From: Pseudomonas fluorescens
GTDB lineage: Bacteria; Pseudomonadota; Gammaproteobacteria; Pseudomonadales; Pseudomonadaceae
Reading direction: 5' to 3'
DNA length: 64,000 nucleotides
Assembly: GCF_902497855.1 (NCBI RefSeq)
Contig: NZ_CABVHU010000009.1
Span: 248,001 to 312,000 of the forward strand
In this document: one piece after another, positions 16,770-25,050 of the stretch
Position numbering within the stretch: the stretch's first letter is position 1
Layout of the letters: every line of letters starts with the position of its first letter
Notes under the pieces: model-generated
Databases searched by the model: none
Told to the model about the DNA's origin: nothing
What the model saw: the letters and a program-made list of their open reading frames with translations, nothing else
Position numbers and translations under genes: made by a program

Positions 16770-16823
16770 AACGCGTCAACTCAACAATCAAAAAATACCG
16801 CTGAAAGCGGTTGGAGGCCTTGT

Positions 16824-16972
16824 ATGCGCTTGATCAAAACCACCGCTGTTGCCATCGCATGGTGATCACGCCGCTCTCTTCTTTGCCCGCCGGTAGCTAT
16901 AAAGTTGAATGGCGCGCGGTGTCCTCGGACACTCATCCGATCACCGGCAACGTTACGTTCAAAGTGAAGTGA
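16824..16972 (+). pseudogene. copC: copC remnant with internal deletion
   Basis: GGAGG precedes an ATG at 16824 that opens a CopC-like signal peptide (MRLIKTTAVAIA) but ends at TGA 16863-16865. The overlapping frame from 16862 then reads LPAGSYKVEWRAVSSDTHP and ITGNVTFKVK to TGA at 16970-16972, which is the C-terminus of the periplasmic copper chaperone CopC. Most of the mature domain is missing, and the two halves are out of frame. No copD follows. Confidence 0.8.
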
Positions 16973-17072
16973 TTGATGAGCGATTGGGTCAGGAATAACA
17001 GAGCTGACTGGAAGGGGTAAGCTACTCGGCAGACGAATGGTGAGCTCCGCCGCACAAACCAGGAAATCCCGA

Positions 17073-18002
17073 TTGAACATCGATACCCGAATCAAATTCC
17101 GTCATCTGGTGTGTTTTCTCGAGGTGGCGCGCCAGGGAAGCCTGGCACAGGCTTGCGACAAATTGGCAATCAGCCAGCCAGCCCTTTCCAAGACGCTGAA
17201 GGAATTGGAAGTACTGCTCGCTGCCAAGCTGTTTGAGCGCAGCAAAAAGGGTTCGACGCTGACCGAGGCTGGCGTGGCCTTTTTGCGATATGCGGGACCG
17301 AGCGTGCAATCCCTGCGCGAGGGGGTCAACAGTTTGCGTTCCGGTGTACACGAGCCAATTACCGTTCGCCTGGGCGTCCTGTCCACCGTTGAAAGCCTGC
17401 TGGTTCCTGAAGTGGTCCGGCGTTTACACGACCGACATCCCGGGTTGGCGGTCAGTGTCGTGACCGGGCCAAGCGCCTACCTGCTGGCCCAACTGCGTGT
17501 CGGTGAGCTGGACCTGGTGGTGGGCAGAATGACCGATAGCCCCTCGATCCTCGGGTTGACGTTCGAGCACCTGTACAGCGAGTCCATGACCCTGGTGGTA
17601 CGCAACGGCCACCCGTTGCTGACTGATCCGCTGAGGCATAAAAACCTCGAAGATTATCCAGTGGTATTACCGTTGGCGGGGACAACGATCCGCAAATTCG
17701 CCGACGGCCTGTTTGTGCAGCACGGAATGACCCCGTCACGCCAACGTCTGGAAACCCTGTCGGTGACCCTGAGTCGGCGCTACGTGCAATGCAGCCAGGC
17801 CATCTGGGTCGCGCCTTTCGACGCTGTCCGACAGGACTTGAGGCAAGGTGAGTTGGTGGAATTGGACTTGGGGATGCGCGAACCTGGCGGTTCTGTAGGG
17901 CTATGCACCAACCCTACGAGGCCTGTGACACCCGCAGCGCAGTGGTGCGTGGAGGCACTGCGCGAGGTTGGGCAAGAATATCGCGAGGGCACATATCCAT
18001 AA
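17073..18002 (+). CDS. pcaQ: LysR-type activator PcaQ of the protocatechuate genes
   Basis: 309 residues from TTG at 17073, preceded by AGGA at 8-base spacing and giving the usual PcaQ opening (MNIDTRIKFRHLVCFLEVAR). An upstream ATG at 17037 would add 12 non-conserved residues and has no good ribosome site. A standard HTH (LAQACDKLAISQPALSKTLK) and LysR effector domain follow. PcaQ activates pca operons in response to beta-carboxy-cis,cis-muconate. It sits directly before pcaHG, with a PcaQ-like binding site overlapping its own stop codon. Confidence 0.82.
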   Translation: MNIDTRIKFRHLVCFLEVARQGSLAQACDKLAISQPALSKTLKELEVLLAAKLFERSKKGSTLTEAGVAFLRYAGPSVQSLREGVNSLRSGVHEPITVRLGVLSTVESLLVPEVVRRLHDRHPGLAVSVVTGPSAYLLAQLRVGELDLVVGRMTDSPSILGLTFEHLYSESMTLVVRNGHPLLTDPLRHKNLEDYPVVLPLAGTTIRKFADGLFVQHGMTPSRQRLETLSVTLSRRYVQCSQAIWVAPFDAVRQDLRQGELVELDLGMREPGGSVGLCTNPTRPVTPAAQWCVEALREVGQEYREGTYP

Positions 18003-18015
18003 CCATCTGGATATG
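17992..18015 (+). promoter_or_regulatory. PcaQ-like operator upstream of pcaH
   Basis: ATAACC-ATCT-GGATAT (17999-18014), close to the PcaQ site ATAACC-N4-GGTTAA/T, lies inside a perfect dyad CATATCC ... GGATATG. It overlaps the pcaQ stop codon and lies about 115 bp before pcaH. Confidence 0.6.
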
Positions 18016-18127
18016 GATAAAGTCGGTTTTTTCAATTTTGGGTCAGGGCGCAACAAGGGAGACTGAGCCACAGGTAGCCGCCAATGCAGCGCTGCCTCTG
18101 ACTAACCATACCGACAGGAAGATCGAC

Positions 18128-18847
18128 ATGTCTGATGCGCATGAAAGCCGCTTCGTCATTCGTGACCGTAATTGGCATCCCAAAGCCCTGACACCCGACT
18201 ACAAGACTTCGGTCTTGCGATCCCCGCGCCAGGCACTGGTGAGCATTCCCCAGTCTTTATCCGAAACCAGCGGCCCGGATTTTTCCCATCTGAAGATGGG
18301 CCGGCACGATAACGACCTGCTGTTGAATTTCAATCAGGGCGGCTTGCCTATCGGCGAACGCATCATTGTCGCGGGTCGGGTGTGCGATCAGTACGGCAAG
18401 CCGATTCCCCACACCCTGGTGGAGATGTGGCAGGCCAACGCCGGTGGTCGTTACCGGCATAAAAAAGACAGCTACCTGGCGCCCCTTGACCCGAATTTCG
18501 GCGGCGTCGGCCGCACGTTGACCGACCGGGATGGCAACTACAGCTTTCGCACCGTCAAACCCGGCCCATACCCCTGGCGCAACGGTCCCAATGATTGGCG
18601 ACCGGCCCATATCCATGTCTCCATCAGTGGCCCGTCAATTGCCACGCGCTTGATTACCCAGCTGTATTTCGAAGGTGATCCGCTGATCCCCATGTGCCCG
18701 ATAGTCAAGTCGATCTCGAGCCAGGAAGCGGTGCAGAGTTTGATCGCCAAGCTCGATATGAGCATGGCCAATCCCATGGATTGCCTGGCTTATCGTTTTG
18801 ATATCGTCCTGCGCGGTCAGCGCAAGACCCACTTCGAAAACTGCTGA
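18128..18847 (+). CDS. pcaH: Protocatechuate 3,4-dioxygenase beta subunit
   Basis: 239 residues. The Fe(III) ligands of intradiol dioxygenases are present: Tyr109 (GGRYRHKKD), Tyr148 (PGPYPW), His161 and His163 (RPAHIHV). With PcaG it forms the (alpha-beta)n enzyme that opens protocatechuate to beta-carboxy-cis,cis-muconate in the cytoplasm. The ATG at 18128 is used because the protein then starts with the family's short N-terminal arm; the GACAGGAAG upstream supplies a ribosome site. It forms an operon with pcaG 12 bp downstream. Confidence 0.95.
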   Translation: MSDAHESRFVIRDRNWHPKALTPDYKTSVLRSPRQALVSIPQSLSETSGPDFSHLKMGRHDNDLLLNFNQGGLPIGERIIVAGRVCDQYGKPIPHTLVEMWQANAGGRYRHKKDSYLAPLDPNFGGVGRTLTDRDGNYSFRTVKPGPYPWRNGPNDWRPAHIHVSISGPSIATRLITQLYFEGDPLIPMCPIVKSISSQEAVQSLIAKLDMSMANPMDCLAYRFDIVLRGQRKTHFENC

Positions 18848-18859
18848 GGAGGGCCGTGT

Positions 18860-19462
18860 ATGCCCGTTCAACTGCTGCCTGAAACCCCATCGCAAACAGC
18901 CGGCCCTTATGTGCATATCGGCTTGGCACTGGAGGCGGCGGGCAACCCGCCGCGTGAGCAGGAAATCTGCCATGTAATGGCTAAACCTGGTGCGCCGGGT
19001 GAGCATATTTTACTGATGGGTCACCTTTATGACGGTAATGGCCAGCTGATTCGTGATGCGTTTCTAGAGTTCTGGCAGGCGAATCACGAAGGCGTCTACG
19101 ACACCGGTTACGCTCTGGAAAAATCATTCAACTGTTTTGGCCGCACCGCCACTACGGATGTCGGTGAGTGGACAATCAACACCGTCAAGCCTGGCGTGGT
19201 GAAAAACGCCTTGGGTTTCCCCATGGCGGGGCATATCAATGTGTCGGTGTTCGCTCGAGGCATCAACATTCACTTGCAGACCCGGCTGTATTTCGACGAC
19301 GAAACCGAGGCGAATGCAGCGGATCCCGTATTGAATCTGATTGAACAGCCACATCGACGCGAATCCCTGATTGCCAAGCGCTGCAGGGTTGACGGGAAGT
19401 TGGCCTACCGGTTCGATATTCATCTTCAAGGCGAATCGGAAACAGTGTTCTTCGACTTCTAA
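18860..19462 (+). CDS. pcaG: Protocatechuate 3,4-dioxygenase alpha subunit
   Basis: 200 residues beginning with the alpha-subunit motif LLPETPSQTAGPYVHIGL. The intradiol dioxygenase fold is intact (DAFLEFWQANHEGVYD, GHINVSVFARGI), while the iron ligands of the beta subunit are not conserved, as expected for PcaG. GAGG lies just before the ATG. The remaining pca genes (B, C, D) are not in the window. Confidence 0.95.
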   Translation: MPVQLLPETPSQTAGPYVHIGLALEAAGNPPREQEICHVMAKPGAPGEHILLMGHLYDGNGQLIRDAFLEFWQANHEGVYDTGYALEKSFNCFGRTATTDVGEWTINTVKPGVVKNALGFPMAGHINVSVFARGINIHLQTRLYFDDETEANAADPVLNLIEQPHRRESLIAKRCRVDGKLAYRFDIHLQGESETVFFDF

Positions 19463-19470
19463 CGATCAAA

Positions 19471-19490
19471 GCCTCCCTCTGCAGGGAGGC
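19471..19490. terminator. Hairpin between convergent pcaG and arsJ
   Basis: Perfect 8-bp stem GCCTCCCT / AGGGAGGC with a 4-base loop, 9 bp after pcaG. There is no clear T-run on either side; it may still act on transcripts from both directions. Confidence 0.55.
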
Positions 19491-19644
19491 TGCTTCAGCG
19501 ACAAGAACGCTTATCTCCCGTTTGACGTCAGCCACGCTCGCGTAGATCGGCAGGCCAATTCCAATCGCTCAACTGACGCTATCCGAGGCAGCAAGGCCAT
19601 TGCTCGACACTTTGCTACCGCGGCTCGATGCCTGGAACAAAGTG

Positions 19645-20865
19645 TCACGCACCTTCGGCATGCCTCGGCAACCCGATAGAAATCAATGCTGCGAGCAGCA
19701 CGAATGCACTCGATATCCACAAGCACGCCCCCAGCCCATGCACCTGGTAAACCCAGCCGGAGAGCACCGTGCCTATCAACCGTCCCATGGCATTCGACAT
19801 GTAATAAAAACCCACATCCAGCGACACGCCATCTTCCTTGGCGTAGGACACGATCAGGTAGCTGTGCAGCGAGGAGTTCACCGCGAACAACACACCAAAG
19901 ACCATTAGTCCGCCGAGCAGCACCACCTGTGGCGACAGCTCGGTGTTCAGCCCGAGAGCGATCGCCGCCGGGAGGCCAGCCAGTGCAAGTGCCCACAGAA
20001 ATGCCGCGCGACCATCCGGTACATGACCACGTTTCTTTCCCGTGATGCCGGGCGCCAAGGACTGCACGATGCCGTAGCCAATCACCCACGCCGCCAGGAA
20101 GCCGCCAACCTGCCAGAAGTCCCAGCCGAAGACACTGCTCAAGTACACCGGCAAGGCCACCACAAACCAGACATCGCGGGCGCCGAACAGGAACATCCGT
20201 GCCGCCGAGAGGATATTGATCGCCCGACTCTTGGACAGGATGTCGCGAAACTTTGGCTGGGCTTTCGCTTTGCCCAGGTCCTTCTTCAACAGGATCAAGC
20301 TGCTGATCCAGATCAACGCCAGAACACCCGCCATGGCCAACATGGCGCCTTTGAAGCCGATCAAGGCCAGCAAGGCTCCACCAAGAAAGAAGCCGACGCC
20401 CTTGAGTGCGTTCTTCGAGCCGGTGAGGATCGCCACCCATTGGTAGAGCTTGCCCTGCTGCCCATCGGGGACCAGGAGCTTGATAGAGCTTTTGGCACTC
20501 ATCTTGTTCAGGTCTTTGGCGATCCCGGACAACGCCTGAGCGCCCATCACCCAGGGGATGGTCAACCAGGCCGAGGGTACTGTCAGCATCAACAACGCCG
20601 CGACCTGCATGCCCAGCCCGATGTTCATGGTGCGGTTCAGACCCAACCGGGCGCCGAGGTAGCCACCCACCAGGTTGGTGATCACGCCAAACAATTCGTA
20701 GAACAGAAACAACGCCGCAATTTGCAGTGGGCTGTAGCCCAACGCGTGAAAGTGCAACACCACCAACATCCGCAAAGCGCCGTCAGTGAGGGTGAAGGCC
20801 CAGTAGTTGCCCGTCACGAGCAGGTACTGCCGCACTTGCGGCGCGAGGGCTGACAAGGCTTTCAT
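19645..20865 (-). CDS. arsJ: Organoarsenical efflux MFS transporter ArsJ
   Basis: 406 residues with about 11-12 hydrophobic helices. It has the ArsJ N-terminus (QYLLVTGNYWAFTLTDGALR) and the motif AKDLNKMSAKSSIKLLVP typical of this MFS branch. ArsJ exports 1-arseno-3-phosphoglycerate, the unstable product that the partner GAPDH makes from arsenate, giving net arsenate resistance. It lies 9 bp downstream of the gapdh gene in one operon, the known arrangement. No arsR, arsB or arsC lies beside it. Confidence 0.9.
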   Translation of the reverse strand: MKALSALAPQVRQYLLVTGNYWAFTLTDGALRMLVVLHFHALGYSPLQIAALFLFYELFGVITNLVGGYLGARLGLNRTMNIGLGMQVAALLMLTVPSAWLTIPWVMGAQALSGIAKDLNKMSAKSSIKLLVPDGQQGKLYQWVAILTGSKNALKGVGFFLGGALLALIGFKGAMLAMAGVLALIWISSLILLKKDLGKAKAQPKFRDILSKSRAINILSAARMFLFGARDVWFVVALPVYLSSVFGWDFWQVGGFLAAWVIGYGIVQSLAPGITGKKRGHVPDGRAAFLWALALAGLPAAIALGLNTELSPQVVLLGGLMVFGVLFAVNSSLHSYLIVSYAKEDGVSLDVGFYYMSNAMGRLIGTVLSGWVYQVHGLGACLWISSAFVLLAALISIGLPRHAEGA

Positions 20866-20874
20866 GATCGCTCC

Positions 20875-21879
20875 TCAGACGGCCAGACCGACCATTCTGG
20901 CCAGTTCGACGGTGCGATTGGCGTAGCCCCATTCGTTGTCGTACCAGGCATAGAGTTTGACCTGGGTGCCGTTGATGACCATGGTCGACAGCGCATCGAT
21001 AATCGATGAGCGCGGGTCGGTACGGTAGTCGATCGACACCAGTGGCCGCTCCTCGAATCCGAGAATGTCTTTCAGCTCGCTCTCGGAAGCGTCCTTGAGG
21101 AACTGATTGACCTCTTCGACAGTGGTGGCCCGCTCGACTTCAAAGACACAGTCAGTCAGCGAAGCGTTGGCCAGCGGCACGCGTACGGCGTGACCATTCA
21201 GGCGTCCACGCAGCTCGGGGAAAATTTCGGCAATGGCTGTGGCCGAGCCGGTGCTGGTGGGAATCAGGCTCATCCCCGAAGCACGCGCACGGCGCAGATC
21301 CTTGTGCGGCTGATCGAGGATGCTCTGGGTGTTGGTCAGGTCGTGGATCGTAGTAATCGAACCGTGACGAATGCCCAGCTTTTCGTGGATGACTTTGACG
21401 ACCGGGGCCAGGCAATTGGTGGTGCAGGAGGCGGCGGTGACGATGCGGTGCTGCGCAGGGTCGAACAGCTGATGGTTGACGCCCATGACGATGTTCAGCG
21501 CGCCTTTTTCCTTCACGGGGGCGCTGACTACTACGCGCTTCACGCCTTGGTCGAGGTAAGCCTGAAGCACGGCGACGGTCTTCATCCTGCCGCTGGCTTC
21601 AATCACCAGATCGCAGCCCGACCAATCAGTGTCGGCAATCGCCTTGTTGGCCGTTACCTTGATCCGCTTACCGTCGATGACCACGCTATCGCCTTCGGGG
21701 CTGGCTTCGTTGTTCCAACGGCCATGCACCGAGTCGAAGTTCAGCAGGTGCGCATGAGTCGCCGCGTCGCCCGCTGGATCGTTGATCTGAACGAACTCGA
21801 ATTCTGGCCAGCTCCAGGCTGCTCGCAGGGCGAGGCGACCAATCCGACCAAAACCATTGATGCCAACTTTGATAGTCAT
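20875..21879 (-). CDS. ArsJ-associated glyceraldehyde-3-phosphate dehydrogenase
   Basis: 334 residues with the NAD motif INGFGRIGRLALRA, catalytic Cys152 in SCTTNCLAP and His179 in TIHDLTN. It is a complete GAPDH, but its place in front of arsJ marks it as the arsenate-resistance paralogue that uses arsenate instead of phosphate to form 1-arseno-3-phosphoglycerate. The ATG at 21879 matches the normal GAPDH N-terminus; an upstream in-frame start at 21921 would add 14 residues. A dyad operator lies about 60-95 bp upstream. Confidence 0.9.
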   Translation of the reverse strand: MTIKVGINGFGRIGRLALRAAWSWPEFEFVQINDPAGDAATHAHLLNFDSVHGRWNNEASPEGDSVVIDGKRIKVTANKAIADTDWSGCDLVIEASGRMKTVAVLQAYLDQGVKRVVVSAPVKEKGALNIVMGVNHQLFDPAQHRIVTAASCTTNCLAPVVKVIHEKLGIRHGSITTIHDLTNTQSILDQPHKDLRRARASGMSLIPTSTGSATAIAEIFPELRGRLNGHAVRVPLANASLTDCVFEVERATTVEEVNQFLKDASESELKDILGFEERPLVSIDYRTDPRSSIIDALSTMVINGTQVKLYAWYDNEWGYANRTVELARMVGLAV

Positions 21880-21938
21880 GTTGTTGTGCTCTGTGAACAG
21901 GACACGGGCTTTGCCGGTCATCGTGAAGTTTCAGATCA

Positions 21939-21972
21939 TATACGGTTTAACGAATATATGTTTTACCGTATA
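21939..21972. promoter_or_regulatory. Dyad operator between the arsJ operon and the SRAP gene
   Basis: TATACGGT and ACCGTATA form perfect 8-bp inverted arms around an A/T-rich centre (AACGAATATATG). This is the kind of site bound by ArsR-family repressors. It lies in the divergent promoter region. The binding protein is inferred. Confidence 0.5.
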
Positions 21973-22059
21973 CAGTGTAAAGAGTCATCGGCAGATCAGC
22001 CCATCAAAGCGATTGAACTGTGCAGGTCTATTCTGAAGACACACCAGGAGAACCTGACC

Positions 22060-22758
22060 ATGTGCGGACGCCTTTCCCAGTACCACGGCATTCACGACTT
22101 TGTCGCGGCGCTCAGCATTCCCAACGCGCTGATCAACTATGCCGGCGACCAGCCTTTGGCGTGCTATAACGCCGCGCCGACCACGCAGCTCGCCCTCTTT
22201 CACCGCGATGGGGAATACCTGCGCGCTGACAGGGTTCGCTGGGGATGGCGGCCACAATGGGCCAAAGATCGCGTAGCGCCGATCAACGCCCGGGTTGAGA
22301 AAGTCGCCCACGGACCATTCTTTAAAGCCATCTGGCCACATCGGGCGATCATCGCAATCGACAATTGGTTTGAATGGGTTTATGAAGGCGGCCCTAAAAA
22401 ACAGCCCTACCTGATTCGCCATCGTGACCGGTCGCCAATCTTCTGCGCGGCAATTGGCCAATACCCGATCGGCGAACATGAACCAGGAGAGCATGACGGT
22501 TTCGTCATCATCACCGCCGACAGCGCCGGGGGCATGGTGGATATCCACGACCGGAGGCCCGTGGCGCTATCGCCGGAACTGGCCCGGGAATGGCTGGACC
22601 CAGCCACGCCCAAGGGGCGCGCCGAGCAGATGGTGTTGCTTCAAGGCGAGCCGACCGAGGCTTTCGAATGGTTCAAGGTCGACTGCGCCGTAGGCAACGT
22701 GCGGAACCAAGGGTCCGAAGTGATTGAACCGTTGAAAAAACAAAAGCACATAAGGTGA
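22060..22758 (+). CDS. SOS response-associated peptidase (SRAP/HMCES/YedK family)
   Basis: 232 residues starting MCGR, so that Cys2 is exposed after Met removal, as needed to crosslink abasic sites. Other family residues are Asn76 (INARVE), Glu105 (NWFEW) and His163 (VDIHDRRPV). The protein protects single-stranded DNA by forming a thiazolidine link to abasic sites. AGGAG 9 bases upstream fixes the ATG at 22060. It is divergent from the arsJ operon and shares its roughly 180-bp promoter region. Confidence 0.9.
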   Translation: MCGRLSQYHGIHDFVAALSIPNALINYAGDQPLACYNAAPTTQLALFHRDGEYLRADRVRWGWRPQWAKDRVAPINARVEKVAHGPFFKAIWPHRAIIAIDNWFEWVYEGGPKKQPYLIRHRDRSPIFCAAIGQYPIGEHEPGEHDGFVIITADSAGGMVDIHDRRPVALSPELAREWLDPATPKGRAEQMVLLQGEPTEAFEWFKVDCAVGNVRNQGSEVIEPLKKQKHIR

Positions 22759-22830
22759 CTACAAGGCATTCCCGCCACACTGATTGCGCCATTGATGCGG
22801 GATACGATGTTTACGATTAGTCATTTGTAC

Positions 22831-23220
22831 TCAGAAATCTTTTTTCGAAAACGGCTCTTCGCCCGCTTGATCATTGACTATTCTCAGGACGCCTTTGGTC
22901 ACGAAAAAGGTTGTCGTAGCATCTCCCGCCTCGTAAGAGTTTCGCCACCGGCCCCATTCGTTTGTATCTTTAAGAAATGTTGACCAAACGACCTGCCTGT
23001 CTGTGATGTTGCATCGGTAAAGGAACGTATCTCCGTCGTCACGCTGGTACGAGATCTCAGGCACCGGGTCGGATTGCCGGGTTTTCATTGTTTTCGCATC
23101 TCGTCCCATCTCTACCGCAATCGCTGCCTTGCATATCTCGATGTTCGAGAAATTATGAGCGTGCACAGAGGTGCAAAAGCTGAGCATTGCAAGCATCCCA
23201 ACGACCGTCTTCTTCTGCAT
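22831..23220 (-). CDS. Secreted hypothetical protein
   Basis: 129 residues from ATG 23220, with GGGAG 5 bases upstream; a GTG at 23226 overlaps that ribosome site and is rejected. The signal peptide is KKTVVGMLAMLSFCTSVHA, cleaved before HNFSN. The mature protein has two Cys (IEICKA, LYRCNIT) that may form a disulfide, and aromatic-rich strands (VVWSTFLKDTNEWGRWR). No family is recognised. Small periplasmic proteins of this kind are common single genes in Pseudomonas. Confidence 0.7.
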   Translation of the reverse strand: MQKKTVVGMLAMLSFCTSVHAHNFSNIEICKAAIAVEMGRDAKTMKTRQSDPVPEISYQRDDGDTFLYRCNITDRQVVWSTFLKDTNEWGRWRNSYEAGDATTTFFVTKGVLRIVNDQAGEEPFSKKDF

Positions 23221-23303
23221 ATCCACTCCCTTCGACGAGGCAATTCGTCAGTGAATGTTCACCCTGATTGAGAGGATAGCTGTCATTCGAACGCTCATCA
23301 CAT

Positions 23304-23450
23304 TCATGCTCGATGGTGATAGTCCTGTGGGCTTTTCAAGGGATCGGTTTGGCCGGGATCGTCGGGGCGCTGCGGCTCTTCTGAACCGGGCTCAGGCTTG
23401 GAGGGAACAGAGCCTTGGGTTTGATCTTCGAAACTCGAATCGATAGACAT
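23304..23450 (-). CDS. Small hydrophilic hypothetical protein
   Basis: 48 residues from ATG 23450 with GAGGT about 4 bases upstream. The sequence is acidic, Pro/Ser-rich and probably disordered (FEDQTQGSVPSKPEPGSEEP). No family is recognised. The 190 bp between it and the next gene show nothing definite. Confidence 0.45.
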   Translation of the reverse strand: MSIDSSFEDQTQGSVPSKPEPGSEEPQRPDDPGQTDPLKSPQDYHHRA

Positions 23451-23644
23451 ATCCACCTCGCTATCAAGGTCCAATTTTTTTGGGACCGTACAGGTTGGAA
23501 TCACGCATCTTGCAGAGGTGCATTCGAATGGATGAGCGGGCTCTACCCCAACGGGCAATAGCTGGCCACTCGATACGTCCCGGCTAGTGCCGGGCGCCTG
23601 CACCCCTCCCTCAGCTCTGCAGACCTTCAGTCAGCCTTCAGGAC

Positions 23645-23866
23645 TCAGTCGTCTCCACGATCACGATCACGATCACGATCACGATCATGCCGATGATAAT
23701 CATCGCGACGATCGTATCGATCATTCCCGCGATCATCATGACCTCGTTCGTAGCCACGACCCTGGTGGCCCCGATCATGCCTGTCTCCACCGTCACGGTG
23801 ATGCCCGCAGCCGACAAGCAGGATAGAGCCTGATACAGCTAATAAAACCATTACCGCGCGCTTCAT
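23645..23866 (-). CDS. Small His/Asp/Arg-rich lipoprotein
   Basis: 73 residues. The lipoprotein signal is MKRAVMVLLAVSGSILLVGC with Cys20 as the acylation site. The mature part is almost wholly Gly, His, Asp and Arg (RDGGDRHDRGHQGRGYERG, ending in DR repeats). AGGA lies 7 bases before the ATG. The charged tail could bind metal or cell-wall polymers, but no function is known. The DR repeats are encoded by a hexanucleotide tract (23656-23685), so copy number may vary between strains. Confidence 0.7.
   Translation of the reverse strand: MKRAVMVLLAVSGSILLVGCGHHRDGGDRHDRGHQGRGYERGHDDRGNDRYDRRDDYHRHDRDRDRDRDRGDD
23656..23685. repeat. Five copies of hexamer CACGAT within the lipoprotein gene
   Basis: Exact tandem hexamers that encode Asp-Arg pairs on the minus strand. 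Slippage would change length without shifting frame. Confidence 0.85.
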
Positions 23867-23937
23867 TGAAAAATCCTGATGGAAAAAGTCAGTGCTATGA
23901 CCATGAGGTAACTCAATGATTCATTGGCGAAATACAG

Positions 23938-24852
23938 TCAGTAAGTGAAATCATGCCCGAGTTCTTTCTGCATCCATTCCAGAAAACGCCTCACGCGGGG
24001 GAAGTTTGAGTGGGCTCTGGGAAAGACCAGGTGATGCGCGGTAATTGGGGCGCTTAATTGCGGGGCTACCTCGACCAAAGCACCACGCGCCAGATAGTCC
24101 TGCGCAAGCAGCGTGCTTTCCAAGGCAAATCCAAGCCCGTGACTGGCTGCTTCCAGCGTCATGTAAGAGCGGTCAAAACTCAGCGTGTAAGGCTGTTCAG
24201 GTCGCGACAGGCCATGTTGTGCGAACAACTGTGGCCACTTGACCAGCGTTGCCTCCGACAAGATCAGATTGCAATCAAGCAAATCCGCGACAGTCCGGAC
24301 GGGGCGTTTTTCCAGGAGCTTGGGTGACGCCATGACCGCGATGTTTTCATTGCGCACGGTGCGCACCTCGAAACTCGGCCAGTTGGGCATGCCGTGGCGG
24401 ATATCCACGTCGATCTTGTCACGACTGAAATGCAGCGACTCGTAGGAACACGAGAGGTTGAGCTGAATATCGGGATGGCTCTGGCGAAACTGCTCCAGAC
24501 GCGGCATCAGCCACAACAGGCCGAAACTGGGGGATGAGTGCAACCGTAGACAATCGAGGCTGACATCACTGGTGGCGCGTTCGGTTGCCACTGCGAGGCT
24601 GTGCAGGACGCCGGAAACCTCAGTGAGATATTGCTCACCTACCGGCGTCAATGTCACCCCCCTGGCCGTTCTGAGAAACAGCTGTCGACCAATCATCGCC
24701 TCCAGTTTGGCCAACTGGTGACTGACCGCCGAAGGCGTCAGATCAAGTACTTCCGCCGCTCGCGCGACGCTGCCAAAACGTGCCGTTTGCTCAAAGGCCT
24801 GAATGGCTTTCAGGGGTGGCAGTATCGGAGGTGCATCACCGGGTGAACGCAT
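23938..24852 (-). CDS. LysR family regulator (GcvA-like)
   Basis: 304 residues from ATG 24852; a TTG-type extension upstream adds 16 non-conserved residues. The HTH is FEQTARFGSVARAAEVLDLT, then AVSHQLAKLEAMIGRQLF. The layout, with PPLKAIQAFEQTARFGS at the start and a strongly conserved SFGLLWLMPRLEQF, follows the GcvA/AmpR branch. It is divergent from the SDR-MFS-transketolase operon and probably regulates it. An AACAACAA tract sits between its ribosome site and ATG, suggesting Crc/Hfq control. Confidence 0.85.
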   Translation of the reverse strand: MRSPGDAPPILPPLKAIQAFEQTARFGSVARAAEVLDLTPSAVSHQLAKLEAMIGRQLFLRTARGVTLTPVGEQYLTEVSGVLHSLAVATERATSDVSLDCLRLHSSPSFGLLWLMPRLEQFRQSHPDIQLNLSCSYESLHFSRDKIDVDIRHGMPNWPSFEVRTVRNENIAVMASPKLLEKRPVRTVADLLDCNLILSEATLVKWPQLFAQHGLSRPEQPYTLSFDRSYMTLEAASHGLGFALESTLLAQDYLARGALVEVAPQLSAPITAHHLVFPRAHSNFPRVRRFLEWMQKELGHDFTY

Positions 24853-24854
24853 GA

Positions 24855-24865
24855 TTGTTGTTATT
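24855..24865 (-). promoter_or_regulatory. Crc/Hfq (AAnAAnAA) motif at the LysR gene start
   Basis: Reads AATAACAACAA on the minus strand, directly before the ATG at 24852. AAnAAnAA near the ribosome site is the Pseudomonas catabolite-activity motif. Confidence 0.55.
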
Positions 24866-25023
24866 CCCTTGCAGGAGGCATAAGCCGGGCGTTTAGCCAT
24901 TCAACCATTCGAGCATTTGCTTGGCGAGTGCTGAATTTTTTTCAGCATCGAGTGACATTCGCGTTATTGCTCAGGGTTGCCCTGAAGAACAAGCTGAGTC
25001 ATCGGTTCATTGCGGACCGACCC

Positions 25024-25035
25024 AATAACAACAAT
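25024..25035 (+). promoter_or_regulatory. Crc/Hfq (AAnAAnAA) motif before the SDR gene
   Basis: AATAACAACAAT lies immediately upstream of the AGAGGT ribosome site of the SDR gene and contains two overlapping exact AAnAAnAA matches. Confidence 0.6.
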
Positions 25036-25050
25036 CAGAGGTACTCTTCC

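Noticed and set aside
21190..22059. Plus-strand extension of the SRAP frame by 290 codons
   Set aside because: It is the antisense of the arsJ-linked GAPDH gene; SRAP needs Cys2 exposed after the ATG at 22060.
23656..23685. Short tandem repeats considered as a CRISPR array
   Set aside because: Exact hexamers without spacers lying inside a coding sequence; no CRISPR array is seen anywhere in the window.
23587..23826. Plus-strand frame with a (His-Asp) repeat opposite the lipoprotein gene
   Set aside because: It mirrors the hexamer tract; the minus strand has the lipoprotein signal and ribosome site.
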